From contig JAPPLK010000009.1 in assembly GCA_028819435.1 (NCBI GenBank), forward strand, positions 1-40,620: a stretch of 40,620 bases of DNA, given 5' to 3'. Shown here one piece after another: positions 1 through 8,752 of this stretch; within the stretch, counting starts at the first letter, position 1; each line of letters starts with the position of its first letter. This DNA is from Nitrospira sp. Its GTDB lineage: Bacteria; Nitrospirota; Nitrospiria; Nitrospirales; UBA8639. A model generated the notes under the pieces. That model was not told where the DNA came from. It made no database searches and worked only from the letters and a program-made list of their open reading frames with translations. Both the position numbers and the translations under genes were made by a program.

Positions 1-194
1 ATGTCCCGGACGTTGATCCGGGATGGCGCGGCGACACCGGCAAACGAAAAGCCCCTCACCCCGGCCCCCTCCCCCATCAGGCTGACCATGCTGGCTATGC
101 CTGTCCTGGGCGTAGACCCGCAGGCGCGAGGAAGCAGGCCCGGAACGAGCCTGCCTTGCAACTACTGGTGGCTTCCCCTACTGTACGGTCTTAT
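1..194. other. Intergenic stretch with short repeats, no gene
   Basis: I see no convincing gene here; the reading frame running from base 1 has no recognisable product and crosses the 142-bp repeat. Bases 3-23 form a hairpin with arms TCCCGGA/TCCGGGA, similar in design to the stem-loops at 18614 and 25511. Bases 53-76 resemble the reverse complement of the G-rich intergenic repeat seen near 3062 and 34238. Confidence 0.5.
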
Positions 195-336
195 GGAACC
201 TCTGGTTTATTGTGATAGCGGGATGCAGGGCAAGGCGTCCCGGAGCGAAACCCGAGGCTTATCATGGAGATAGGTGAGGGTTGAGCGAGGACACAACGCA
301 GCCATGCGCCCGATAGTGCAATAAAGCAGGGGTTCC
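195..336 (+). mobile_element. 142-bp MITE-like repeat, copy 1
   Basis: First of five copies of exactly the same length. The left end is GGAACCTCTGGTTTATTG; the right end, reverse-complemented, is GGAACCCCTGCTTTATTG, so this copy's terminal inverted repeats have drifted slightly. The 4 bases outside each end are TTAT and TTAT, a perfect target-site duplication. The right end stops 2 bases before the lnt start codon, so the AGGGG used as ribosome-binding site of lnt lies inside the element. It has no coding capacity of its own. Confidence 0.85.
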
Positions 337-338
337 TT

Positions 339-1925
339 ATGTCAAAAACGCGCGTGTGGTGCTATTGTTTACTCGCGGGTACGGCGTATTCCCTTTCCGT
401 TTCCAACCTGGTTGACGGGATTCCCTGGGGCCTGTTCGCCTGGATTGCCCTCCTGCCCCTTCACCGTGTACTGGTCGGCGTCACAACGGGTCAAGCTTTC
501 CGGCGTGGCTGGCTGGCCGGCTTTCTGACGTTTACCGGCACGATGTATTGGGTGGTGACCGCCATGCACCTCTATGGCAAAGTCCCCCTGCCCGTCAGCA
601 TCGTCCTCATGCTTCTCTTGGCGGGGTACCTGGGACTCTACGTCGGCCTGTATGCCTGGGGCTTTGTCCGGCTTGAACAACGATGGCCTGCCGCAACCTG
701 GATCGCAGCCCCCTGCTTGTGGGTCTCCCTGGAGTACACGCGCACCCACGCGTTCAGCGGATTGCCCTGGGGCCTGTTGGGTTACTCCCAATTTCAATGG
801 TTGTCGCTCATCCAGGTCGCCAATGTTACCGCCGTCTACGGCGTGTCATTTCTCATCGTGCTGGTGAACGTCTCCGTGTTTTTGCTCACCAGGTGGGTGT
901 TGACCGACAATCCGCAACGCACGTTTCGGCCCTGGCTTCCGCTCGCCGTAACCGTTGCAGCCCTCCTCGGGGCCTGGCTCTATGGGATGAGTCAACTGCA
1001 CGTGTCTCCCGTGGACAGGCTCACCGTCGGGATCGTGCAAGCGAATATCGACCAGGCGCACAAATGGGATCAAGCCTATCGCGTGGAAACATTGGAACGA
1101 TACCGCCGGCTCACGGAAACCGTCAGTCCCCGGTCCGAGCTGATCCTGTGGCCTGAAGCCGCCACGCCTTTTCTGTTCGAACAAGAACCAGGCTATCGAT
1201 CGCTCGTGACCGAAATGACGAAAAACGCCGAAGTGCCGCTCGTGTTCGGAAGTCCGGCCCTCCGGCGTCAAAGCGACGGGACTCCGTACCTGCTCAACAG
1301 CGCGTATCTTTTAAACCCCTCAGGGGAAATCTCCGGCCGGTACGACAAGCAACATCTCGTTCCCTTCGGCGAATACATTCCGCTGCAACGGATCCTTTTT
1401 TTCCTGGACAAGTTGGTCGTCGGCATCGGCGATTTTGAGCCGGGACCGGGTCCGACCCTGCTGGACTTTGAACGGGGACCCGACGGGCGACACACCCGGT
1501 TTGGGGTCGCGATCTGCTTCGAAGTCATTTTTCCTGATCTTGTGCGTCGACTCGCCCTTGAAGGTGCGAATTTCCTCGTAACGATCACCAATGACGCCTG
1601 GTTCGGAAACACCGTGGCCCCGCATCAACATTTTGGCATGGTCGTCTTCCGCGCCGTGGAAAACCACATGGCGTTCGCCCGCGCCGCCAATACCGGCGTG
1701 TCGGGATTAATCGATCCGACCGGACGCATTCTCACGGCGACGCCCATTTTTGTCGAACGTGCCGTCATCGGCTCGGTCCCCCTGGGCGCGCCCTCGACGG
1801 TGTATACGCGATTTGGCGACGTGTTTGCGTGGACCTGTGTTATAATGACCTTGATTTTGTTATCGTTTACTCGTTTTATCGATTCCCGCTTTTCAACGCG
1901 ACGCAAAGGAGCCAGGCATGCTTGA
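339..1925 (+). CDS. lnt: Apolipoprotein N-acyltransferase
   Basis: Inner-membrane enzyme that transfers the third acyl chain from phospholipid to the N-terminal cysteine of lipoproteins, the last step of lipoprotein maturation. The 528 residues match the usual family length: about 220 residues of hydrophobic segments, then a nitrilase-type domain. The expected catalytic Glu-Lys-Cys triad is visible as E273 (in LWPEAATP), K337 (in [12 protein letters not shown]) and C393 (in [11 protein letters not shown]), followed by a C-terminal membrane segment. The ATG at 339 is preceded by AGGGG at a spacing of about 8 bases; that site belongs to the right end of the mobile repeat. The 3' end overlaps the prfB start by 8 bases. 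It pairs functionally with lolC/lolD downstream. Confidence 0.96.
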   Translation: MSKTRVWCYCLLAGTAYSLSVSNLVDGIPWGLFAWIALLPLHRVLVGVTTGQAFRRGWLAGFLTFTGTMYWVVTAMHLYGKVPLPVSIVLMLLLAGYLGLYVGLYAWGFVRLEQRWPAATWIAAPCLWVSLEYTRTHAFSGLPWGLLGYSQFQWLSLIQVANVTAVYGVSFLIVLVNVSVFLLTRWVLTDNPQRTFRPWLPLAVTVAALLGAWLYGMSQLHVSPVDRLTVGIVQANIDQAHKWDQAYRVETLERYRRLTETVSPRSELILWPEAATPFLFEQEPGYRSLVTEMTKNAEVPLVFGSPALRRQSDGTPYLLNSAYLLNPSGEISGRYDKQHLVPFGEYIPLQRILFFLDKLVVGIGDFEPGPGPTLLDFERGPDGRHTRFGVAICFEVIFPDLVRRLALEGANFLVTITNDAWFGNTVAPHQHFGMVVFRAVENHMAFARAANTGVSGLIDPTGRILTATPIFVERAVIGSVPLGAPSTVYTRFGDVFAWTCVIMTLILLSFTRFIDSRFSTRRKGARHA

Positions 1926-3022
1926 GGACATTCGAACCCGTCTGCAAACCACCGGAACCCACGTCAAAGATTTACGGAGGCGTCTTTGACCTGCCTCGAC
2001 TACAACGTGAACTCGAGGAACTCGAGCAGGAAAGCGCCCAACCCGGTTTCTGGAAACACGCGCACGTCGCCGCCAAGGTGGGACGGCGCAAAGCCGCGAT
2101 TGAACGGGACCTTGCCCGTCTCACTGACTTCGAGCAAAGGCAGGCCGACCTGGAGGCCACGCTCGAACTCATCGGGGCGGAGGATGACGCCGAACTCCAC
2201 GCTGAATTGACCCAGGGCATTGAAACGCTGGAAACGCTCCTGGAGCACCTGCGCACGGAGCAGTTGCTGGCCGGCGAACATGACGGGCGATCCGCCATCC
2301 TGGGGATCAACCCCGGCGCCGGCGGCACGGAATCACAGGATTGGGCCCAAATGTTGATGCGGATGTTCGTCCGGTGGGCCGAGGATAAAAAATTCAAGGT
2401 CGGCAGCATCGACATCCAACCCGGTGACGAAGCCGGCATCAAAAGCGCCACGTTGAGTATCGAGGGCCCGTATGCTTACGGTTACCTGAAATCGGAAACC
2501 GGGGTGCATCGTTTGGTGCGGATTTCTCCGTTCGACGCCAACAAACGGCGTCATACGTCGTTTGTCGCCGTGTCGGTCTATCCTGAACTGGATGACGACG
2601 TCGAAGTCGAGATCGACGACGGGGACCTGAAAATCGACACGTTTCGCGCGGGCGGGGCGGGCGGGCAAAACGTCAATAAAGTCGAAACCGCCGTTCGCGT
2701 GACGCACGTCCCCAGCGGGATCGTCGTGCAATGTCAGAACGAGCGCTCGCAATTACAAAACCGCATGGGCGCCATGCGCGTCCTGAAAGCGAAGTTATAT
2801 GAGTTGGAACAACGCAAAAAGGAATCCGAGTTTCAAGCCATCGTCGGCGAAAAAAAAGACATCGCCTGGGGCAGCCAGATCCGGTCGTACGTGTTCCAAC
2901 CGTATCAAATGGTCAAGGATCACAGGACGAATCACGAGTCCGGAAACATCGCGTCGGTCATGGATGGGGACCTCGACTCCTTCATCGACGCCTACCTGAA
3001 GCAAGCCGCCGCGAATTCATGA
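1918..3022 (+). CDS. prfB: Peptide chain release factor 2, programmed +1 frameshift
   Basis: RF2 reads UAA and UGA stop codons and triggers peptide release. The true product is a join of 1918-1986 and 1988-3022 (about 367 residues). The first 23 codons from the ATG at 1918 end at CTT followed by an in-frame TGA (1987-1989); skipping one base continues as DLPRLQREL in the next frame. A Shine-Dalgarno-like GGAGG (1976-1980) lies three bases before CTT, the same spacing as in the classical RF2 autoregulatory frameshift. The GGQ peptidyl-transferase motif ([12 protein letters not shown]) and the SPF stop-recognition motif (VRISPFD) are present. AAGGAG lies upstream of the ATG. Taking the upstream part of the second frame as the N-terminus would be wrong. 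Confidence 0.96.
1976..1990 (+). promoter_or_regulatory. prfB: RF2 programmed +1 frameshift site
   Basis: GGAGG, three bases, then CTT TGA C: an internal Shine-Dalgarno, a slippery CUU codon and a poor-context UGA stop. In the known mechanism low RF2 makes ribosomes pause at UGA and slip forward by one base, so RF2 controls its own synthesis. All three parts are visible and correctly spaced. Confidence 0.93.
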
Positions 3023-3047
3023 CAACCCCGGTAGGGGAAGAAAAAAA

Positions 3048-3087
3048 CTCCCTCTCCCCTGGAGGGAGAGGGCTGGGGTGAGGGGGA
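3048..3087. repeat. G-rich intergenic stem-loop repeat
   Basis: Between prfB and lysS. Arms CTCCCTC and GAGGGAG form a 7-bp stem, followed by GGCTGGGGTGAGGGGG. The same hairpin plus tail recurs at 34224-34260, so it is a dispersed repeat; an A-run precedes it, but no T-run follows, so it is not a standard terminator for prfB. Confidence 0.7.
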
Positions 3088-3121
3088 AATGCTCAACGAA
3101 TGAGTATATGGGAACGACCTG

Positions 3122-4609
3122 GTGGATGAATCGAACGAACAGCGCGCACAGCGCATTCAAAAACTCGACGCGCTGAAATCCATGGGGGTGCAACCCTACG
3201 GCGCTCGCTTCGAGACGACGCACCGCGTCGTGCGCCTCCTGGAAGCGCATGGGACAACGGGCAAAGACGAACTCGAGCAACGGGCAATCGACTGCCGGGT
3301 CGCGGGACGCATCGTGGCGCTTCGCCGGTTCGGCAAGGCTGCGTTCGCCTCGCTCCAGGACGGTGCGCACCGGCTCCAGGTCTATTTGAAAAAAGACGCG
3401 TTGGGCGACGACGCCTATCGCCTGTCGCAGGAATTGGACCTGGGCGATTGGATCGGGGTGGACGGCCGGCTGTTCCGCACGAAAACCGACGAGTTGACCG
3501 TCGAAGTGCGCACGTTGACGTTTCTCTCGAAAGGACTTCGTCCTCTTCCGGAAAAGTGGCACGGCCTGACGGACGTTGAAACCCGGTACCGCCAACGCTA
3601 CGTGGACTTGATCGCCAACCCGAACGTCCACGCCGTCTTTGAAGCGCGCAGCAGGATCATGTCGGGCATCCGCGCCTACTTGACCGAACACGGGTTCCTC
3701 GAAGTAGAAACGCCGATGATGCAGCCCATCCCCGGGGGCGCCACGGCCCGCCCGTTCGTGACGCACCACAACGCACTCGACCGGGATCTCTACCTGCGCG
3801 TCGCACCGGAACTCTACCTCAAACGATTGATTGTGGGCGGATTCCAGCGCGTGTTTGAAATCAACCGGAACTTTCGCAATGAAGGCATCTCGACCATCCA
3901 CAATCCGGAATTCACCATGCTGGAGTTCTACCGGGCCTATGCCGATTACCGAGACCTCATGGCGTTGACCGAAGACCTGTTCGGCACGCTCGCGCGTGAT
4001 CTCCTCGGCGCCACGACGTTGGAGTATCAGGAGCATGCGATTGACCTGACTCCCCCGTGGCGCCGGCTTCCCTATTTCGAAGCCATCGTCGAATACAATG
4101 CCCTCGATCGCGACGTGCTCGACGACCAGGACGCGGCAACGGCGGCGGCCCGTCAACTCGGGTTGGACGTTCCGAAGGACGCTTCTTTGGTCGGAATCCT
4201 GAACCTGATTTTTGAGGAAACCGTAGAACGCCGGCTGGTCCAACCCACGTTTATCACGGATTACCCCACGGAAATTTCGCCCCTCTCGCGCAGGAAGGAC
4301 GCGGACCCGCGCCTCACCGACCGGTTCGAATTGTTTATCGCCGGACGCGAACTGGCGAACGGGTTTTCCGAGTTGAACGACCCGCTGGATCAACGCCAAC
4401 GCTTCGAAGCCCAGGTCGCCCAACGGGAAGCCGGCGACGATGAAGCGCATTACTTTGATGAAGATTTCCTGCGCGCCCTGGAATACGGGATGCCGCCGAC
4501 GGCGGGGGAAGGAATCGGCATCGACCGGCTCGTGATGTTGTTTACGAACCAAGCCTCGATCCGCGACGTGATTCTCTTTCCGCAACTTCGACCGGAGAAA
4601 CCATCGTGA
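3122..4609 (+). CDS. lysS: Lysine--tRNA ligase, class II
   Basis: Charges tRNA-Lys with lysine using ATP. The 495 residues contain an N-terminal OB-fold anticodon-binding domain (about 58-140) and a class II catalytic core: motif 1 region near [13 protein letters not shown] (194-206), motif 2 as [12 protein letters not shown] (243-254) and motif 3 as [13 protein letters not shown] near the C-terminus. The start is a GTG at 3122; the nearby ATG at 3108 is in another frame, and the ribosome-binding site is weak. It ends in a GTGA overlap with lolC/E, so translation of the two genes is probably coupled. Confidence 0.96.
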   Translation: MDESNEQRAQRIQKLDALKSMGVQPYGARFETTHRVVRLLEAHGTTGKDELEQRAIDCRVAGRIVALRRFGKAAFASLQDGAHRLQVYLKKDALGDDAYRLSQELDLGDWIGVDGRLFRTKTDELTVEVRTLTFLSKGLRPLPEKWHGLTDVETRYRQRYVDLIANPNVHAVFEARSRIMSGIRAYLTEHGFLEVETPMMQPIPGGATARPFVTHHNALDRDLYLRVAPELYLKRLIVGGFQRVFEINRNFRNEGISTIHNPEFTMLEFYRAYADYRDLMALTEDLFGTLARDLLGATTLEYQEHAIDLTPPWRRLPYFEAIVEYNALDRDVLDDQDAATAAARQLGLDVPKDASLVGILNLIFEETVERRLVQPTFITDYPTEISPLSRRKDADPRLTDRFELFIAGRELANGFSELNDPLDQRQRFEAQVAQREAGDDEAHYFDEDFLRALEYGMPPTAGEGIGIDRLVMLFTNQASIRDVILFPQLRPEKPS

Positions 4610-5850
4610 CCTTGCCGTATGAAATGTTCGTGGGGCTTCGATACCTCCGGGCCAAACGGCGAACCCGGACCATATCGCTCAATACCTTCATTTCGATCAC
4701 CGGCATTACGTTGGGTGTCGCCGCGCTCATCGGGACCCTCGGGATCATGACGGGTTTCAAGGAAGACATGCAGGCGAAGATCCTGGGAACGACTTCGCAC
4801 GTCGTGGTCCAGCCCCGGGGGAAGCAAACCATGGCGGGCTATTCGGAGGTGATGCGGCAGGTGGAGGAAGTGCCGGGAGTGATAGCGGCCACGCCGTACA
4901 TTTTTCAACAGGTGCTGCTGACCTCAAAAACCGGCGTGCGCGGGGTTGTCCTGCGCGGTATCGATCCGGATAAAGAGCCTGAGGTCACGGAAATCACCAA
5001 GAACGTGAAATCCGGCACCGTGCAGGACCTGGTCGTTTCCGGCGCCTCCACCCAAACCGGCCCGAAACCCGGAATTATCCTCGGCAAGGAATTGGCCAGG
5101 CGACTTGGGGTCGTCGTCGGCAGCCGGATCAACGTCGTCTCCCCGGTCGGCCCGATCAGCGCGTTGGGGATGACGCCGAAAATTCGCCCGTTTCAGGTCG
5201 TCGGCCTGTTCGAGTCGGGCATGTATGAATATGACGCCTCACTGGCCTTTATCTCGTTGGAGGAGGCTCAACGATTTTTCAGTCTCGGGAAGACCACGAC
5301 GGGCATCGAAGTCAAAGTGGAAGACGTGTTCACCGCCGACGCCGTGGCTAAACGGATCGAGGCACAACTCGGAAAGGGATACATGGCGAGAGACTGGATG
5401 CTGTTGAATCGAAATCTCTTTTCGGCCCTGCGCCTCGAAAAAACCATGATGTTTTTGTTGTTGGTCCTGATCACGCTCGTCGCCTCCTTCAACATCGTGG
5501 GGACACTCACCATGATCGTCAACGAGAAGCAACGCGAGATCGCCATCCTGAAAGCCATGGGCGCCACCCCCCAAGCGATCATGCGGATCTTCATGTTGAA
5601 CGGCGTGGTCATCGGCCTCACCGGCACGGCGATCGGCATCCCCCTGGGATACACCTTTCTTTACCTCATCGAAAATTATTTCACCTTCGATCAGACCGTG
5701 TATTTCCTTTCACGCATTCCGGTCCACGTAAAGGCCCTGGACGTCTTCCTTGTGTCGTTTTCCGCCATCCTGATCAGTTTCGCCGCCACGCTGTATCCTT
5801 CGTGGCAGGCTGCCAAGTTGGCGCCGGTCAGCGCCCTTCGATACGAGTAA
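4606..5850 (+). CDS. lolC: Lipoprotein-releasing system permease, LolC/LolE family
   Basis: Transmembrane subunit of the ABC complex that extracts mature lipoproteins from the inner membrane and passes them to LolA. The 414 residues show the family plan: one N-terminal membrane helix (about 25-50, [21 protein letters not shown]), a large periplasmic domain, and three C-terminal helices carrying the FtsX-type permease domain ([34 protein letters not shown]). The start is a GTG overlapping the lysS stop (GTGA). lolD follows after 5 bases. Only one such permease gene is present, so it probably forms a homodimer; whether to call it LolC, LolE or LolF is a matter of convention. Confidence 0.92.
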   Translation: MTLPYEMFVGLRYLRAKRRTRTISLNTFISITGITLGVAALIGTLGIMTGFKEDMQAKILGTTSHVVVQPRGKQTMAGYSEVMRQVEEVPGVIAATPYIFQQVLLTSKTGVRGVVLRGIDPDKEPEVTEITKNVKSGTVQDLVVSGASTQTGPKPGIILGKELARRLGVVVGSRINVVSPVGPISALGMTPKIRPFQVVGLFESGMYEYDASLAFISLEEAQRFFSLGKTTTGIEVKVEDVFTADAVAKRIEAQLGKGYMARDWMLLNRNLFSALRLEKTMMFLLLVLITLVASFNIVGTLTMIVNEKQREIAILKAMGATPQAIMRIFMLNGVVIGLTGTAIGIPLGYTFLYLIENYFTFDQTVYFLSRIPVHVKALDVFLVSFSAILISFAATLYPSWQAAKLAPVSALRYE

Positions 5851-5855
5851 CGTCC

Positions 5856-6563
5856 ATGAGTCCTTCTTCCGGTTCAGCGCCACCCCTTCTTCAAGTGAAC
5901 GATTTGTCCAAATCGTTCGTCCTGGGCAATCAAACCGTCGAGGTCCTGAAAGGCGTCAATCTCGAAGTCCGGCAAGGCGAACTCCTGGCCATGCTTGGGG
6001 CATCGGGAGCCGGGAAAAGCACCTTGCTCCACATCCTGGGAACTCTTGATCGCCCGACGCGAGGCACCGTGTGCTATGAATCTCAGGATATCTTCCGTTT
6101 GTCGGAACAGGAACTTGCCCGGTTTCGAAACCGGCGCATCGGGTTCGTGTTTCAATTTCATCACCTCCTGCCTGAATTCACGGCACTCGAAAACACCTAC
6201 CTGCCCAGCCTGATGCAAAAACGGCCAATCGCACAGTGTATCGAAAAAGCCAGCACGCTGCTGTCGCAAGTCGGGCTGGAACACCGCTTGCACCACAAAC
6301 CCGGTGAACTGTCCGGGGGGGAACAACAACGGGTAGCCGTGGCACGCGCACTCATTCACAACCCGGACCTGGTTCTGGCAGACGAGCCGACGGGAAATTT
6401 GGATACGCATACCGGAGAAGCCCTGTTCGCCCTGTTGAGAGAATTGAACCAGAAACGCAAGACCGCATTCGTGATCGTCACCCATAACGAACGCCTCTCT
6501 GCGCAAGCCGATCGTTCGATCCACATGGTGGACGGACGGATCGTGAACGGCCGCGGGAGATAG
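5856..6563 (+). CDS. lolD: Lipoprotein-releasing system ATP-binding protein
   Basis: ATPase that powers lipoprotein release with the permease encoded just upstream. The 235 residues carry Walker A GASGAGKST (48-56), the Q-loop near FVFQFHHL (98-105), ABC signature LSGGEQQRVAVARAL (152-166), Walker B LVLADEPTG (172-180) and the switch His in VIVTHNE. I chose the ATG at 5856, 5 bases after the lolC stop; the frame is open further upstream, but that part lies inside lolC and does not resemble the family. Confidence 0.95.
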   Translation: MSPSSGSAPPLLQVNDLSKSFVLGNQTVEVLKGVNLEVRQGELLAMLGASGAGKSTLLHILGTLDRPTRGTVCYESQDIFRLSEQELARFRNRRIGFVFQFHHLLPEFTALENTYLPSLMQKRPIAQCIEKASTLLSQVGLEHRLHHKPGELSGGEQQRVAVARALIHNPDLVLADEPTGNLDTHTGEALFALLRELNQKRKTAFVIVTHNERLSAQADRSIHMVDGRIVNGRGR

Positions 6564-6589
6564 CGTGGATACGTGGATTCGACTTACTG

Positions 6590-6744
6590 ATGCGCGATTT
6601 TACGTCAAAAATGTTCATATATGAGTCATAGTCGCTTCAATTATTCATCTAAATACGACTAAAATGCATCAAAAATGAGCATTGCTGAGCATCCAAGCAT
6701 ATATGGTTAACCGAAGGCGTAACCGGAAAAAGGAGACAACACCC
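6590..6744. promoter_or_regulatory. AT-rich leader with repeated octamers before the OMP gene
   Basis: This stretch is much richer in A+T than its surroundings and carries two copies of the palindrome CATATATG (6616-6623, 6698-6705) and two direct copies of TCAAAAATG (6605-6613, 6669-6677). A strong ribosome-binding site AAAAAGGAG (6727-6735) follows. I could not fix a -35/-10 pair with good spacing, so the promoter position is open. The layout suggests a regulated promoter for the barrel gene. Confidence 0.4.
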
Positions 6745-7575
6745 ATGCGAAACGATCAATACCGGATGCCCAGTCTATTGACCATTGTCGCGCTGGCCGT
6801 GCTCCTGTCGCTTCCGGTCATATCGGCCCAGACAAGTACGGCATCTGCCAATGACGGACGCTTCTACGTCGGCGTGACGGTCCCCGTGGAACGGGTCAAT
6901 GCCTCCTACGACAAAACCGTCGACAATACCCAGGCGCGCAACCCGCGAAGAGGCCAAGTGCTTCAGGATCATGATTCCGACGATACCTTCGCCTATGGAA
7001 TCGGTCTCCTGGCCGGCTATCGACTACCGCTTGCTGAAAGCGGTTTTTACCTGGGCGGAGAAGTTGACTTGGCGTTTCACGGCGGCCAGGTCAAGGGACA
7101 GCTTCCGGGAAGGGGAGAATCACCGGGACGCAATCAACCCGGCGAAAGCTGGCCGGACCGCTGGTCCTTTGAAAAAAACAGGAGCTACGGTTTCACGATC
7201 AAGTTGGGCGGAAGCCCCGGGGTGCTGCGGTCATGGGACACGAGTATCTACGTCCTCGGAGGCATCCGCCTCATCCAGGCGCAGTTTGCGAACCACTATC
7301 GAGGCTGCCTGCACGTCGTGAACTGTACCTCGACCACCCAGCCCGAGTTTGTCTCGGGAATGGACAGCCGGGACCTGGATTATACGGCCTGGACGTACGG
7401 CGCCGGCGTGGAAAAGATGCTGAGCGAACAACTCGGGCTACGCATCGAAACGCGCTACACCCAGTACAACAGCAAACGCTGGGTCGAATTGTTCAGCGAC
7501 CTGGGAGTCAGGGTCCCGACGAATATTGACGCGGATGAGGTAGGGGTGTTGCTGAGCCTGGCGTGGTATTTTTAA
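6745..7575 (+). CDS. Predicted outer-membrane beta-barrel protein
   Basis: A 276-residue exported protein. Residues 1 to about 35 form a signal peptide (basic start, hydrophobic LTIVALAVLLSLPVISA, then SANDG). The rest alternates short beta-type segments typical of OmpA/opacity-like barrels (FYVGVTVPVERV, FAYGIGLLAGYRLP, YLGGEVDLAFHG, LGLRIETRYTQY) and ends LLSLAWYF, with the terminal aromatic residue that the BAM complex recognises. I chose the ATG at 6745 because AAAAAGGAG precedes it and the signal peptide begins there. The ligand or role is unknown. It stands alone after lolD and converges with the lipoprotein gene on the other strand. Confidence 0.8.
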   Translation: MRNDQYRMPSLLTIVALAVLLSLPVISAQTSTASANDGRFYVGVTVPVERVNASYDKTVDNTQARNPRRGQVLQDHDSDDTFAYGIGLLAGYRLPLAESGFYLGGEVDLAFHGGQVKGQLPGRGESPGRNQPGESWPDRWSFEKNRSYGFTIKLGGSPGVLRSWDTSIYVLGGIRLIQAQFANHYRGCLHVVNCTSTTQPEFVSGMDSRDLDYTAWTYGAGVEKMLSEQLGLRIETRYTQYNSKRWVELFSDLGVRVPTNIDADEVGVLLSLAWYF

Positions 7576-7648
7576 AGGACCAATCCGGCCGACCCCGGTC
7601 GACCTCAATGCCGGAGTCGATTCCTCATGATGGCCAGACGGAATGGAC

Positions 7649-8440
7649 TTATTGGGGGGCTGCCGTGATTCTGTCTTTGATCACGTCGAAGGTGGCTTTG
7701 GGCACTACTTTTTTGGAGATCAATTCTCCGCGAAGCCGATAGGGACGGTTTGAAACAACCTTGTCGGCCACTTCCTTGGTTAATCCCAGAAACAACTCCA
7801 GGTCATTCGCGGAAGCCGTATTGATGTTGACGGGTGTCGCTGTCTCATTTAACGGTACGGCAACAGGAGGTGGGGCTGGCTTGGACGTAGACGTCTTGGA
7901 TGCCAGAGGTGGGCTCTCCGTGCCGGTCTTTTTCGAGGCCCTGGAAACCTGTGCCGCGCTTCGCGCTACGGCTGCACGGGCTTCTTTAAGCTCTTGTTCG
8001 TAACGGCGCACCGTATCCCGCAAGGCGCGGTTCTGGCTTTTCAATTGTTGATGCACGTGCTGAACCGCCCGAAGTTTACTGGTCATCGCTTCACGGTCCC
8101 TCTGCAACTCCGCCTCACGAGTGACGAGCAGGTCCCGTTCGCTTTGTTGCTCTTCCTTGATCTGGTGAATTTCAGCACCCAGCATTTCCAAATCAAGAGC
8201 CGCCTGCTGATGATCGTCTCGTAATTTGTCATTTTCCTGTTCCAGGGACGCATACCACGTCCGGCTTTTTTCCAGTTCCGTTTTGGCGGCTTCCATTTCT
8301 GCCACGGCCGTTTCGTATTTGCTCTTGGTAACCATACACCCGCCCAGGAACAGGGCGGCACTGCACAGGAGGCTCGCTCCCCACGTCCCGTACCGGCAAA
8401 CCCGGTCACGCCCGGCATTCTCGTTCGTTCGTTTCGGCAT
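7649..8440 (-). CDS. Lipoprotein with coiled coil and C-terminal ComEA-type helix-hairpin-helix
   Basis: A 263-residue protein with a lipoprotein signal (LLCSAALFLGGC; lipidated Cys about residue 35). A long charged heptad-like region follows (about 40-150, AVAEMEAAKTELEKS... RRYEQELKEARAAVA), then a Ser/Pro/Lys-rich linker, then about 60 residues starting VNINTASANDLELFLGLTKEVADKVVSNRPYR, which match the helix-hairpin-helix repeats of ComEA. The domain combination suggests an envelope-anchored scaffold with a C-terminal HhH. ComEA binds DNA, but short HhH domains of this type also occur without proven DNA binding. I chose the ATG at 8440; the open frame upstream runs into the 142-bp repeat and is not part of the gene. 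Confidence 0.75.
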   Translation of the reverse strand: MPKRTNENAGRDRVCRYGTWGASLLCSAALFLGGCMVTKSKYETAVAEMEAAKTELEKSRTWYASLEQENDKLRDDHQQAALDLEMLGAEIHQIKEEQQSERDLLVTREAELQRDREAMTSKLRAVQHVHQQLKSQNRALRDTVRRYEQELKEARAAVARSAAQVSRASKKTGTESPPLASKTSTSKPAPPPVAVPLNETATPVNINTASANDLELFLGLTKEVADKVVSNRPYRLRGELISKKVVPKATFDVIKDRITAAPQ

Positions 8441-8494
8441 CAACACCGCCCTTTCGTCAGGCTGAAAACGTGATAGCTTCGCCCTGAATCCATA

Positions 8495-8636
8495 GGAACC
8501 TCTGATTAAGTGTGATAGCGGGATGCAGGGCAAGGCGTCCCGCAGCGAAACCCGAAGCTTATCATAGAGATAGGTGAGGGTTGAGCGAGGACACAACGCA
8601 GCCATGCGCCCGATAGTGCACTTAATCAGAGGTTCC
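8495..8636 (+). mobile_element. 142-bp MITE-like repeat, copy 2
   Basis: Ends GGAACCTCTGATTAAGTG and CACTTAATCAGAGGTTCC: a perfect 18-bp terminal inverted repeat. Relative to copy 4, TTATTG on the left has become TAAGTG and the right end has changed to match. The flanking 4-mers are CATA and CATG (3 of 4 identical). It lies between the divergent lipoprotein and uppP genes, in the same orientation as the other copies. The remainder of 8441-8752 shows no gene. Confidence 0.87.
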
Positions 8637-8752
8637 CATGGTAATTACTATGAAATCCCTGATATGTTTTGTCAACAGGTCACGCGATAAGACTTCGATC
8701 GGCATCATCGCACCGTTCCCTGCAACGCACGCACGAACCGCCGGCGTCACCC

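Noticed and set aside
1-273. Open frame of 90 codons at the left edge
   Set aside because: It crosses the 142-bp element and has no recognisable product; the frame is open only because the repeat is.
1829-1987. N-terminal extension of RF2 in the second frame, inside lnt
   Set aside because: The real start is ATG 1918 with a +1 frameshift at CTT TGA C; the extension is antisense to nothing useful and does not resemble RF2.
3017-4585. 522-codon minus-strand frame opposite lysS
   Set aside because: lysS has complete class II motifs; the opposite frame is open because of high G+C and codon bias and shows no domain.
8495-8605. Long N-terminal extension of the HhH lipoprotein ([12 protein letters not shown]-type residues)
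   Set aside because: These residues are a translation of the mobile repeat and reappear at the other copies; the lipoprotein signal begins only at 8440.
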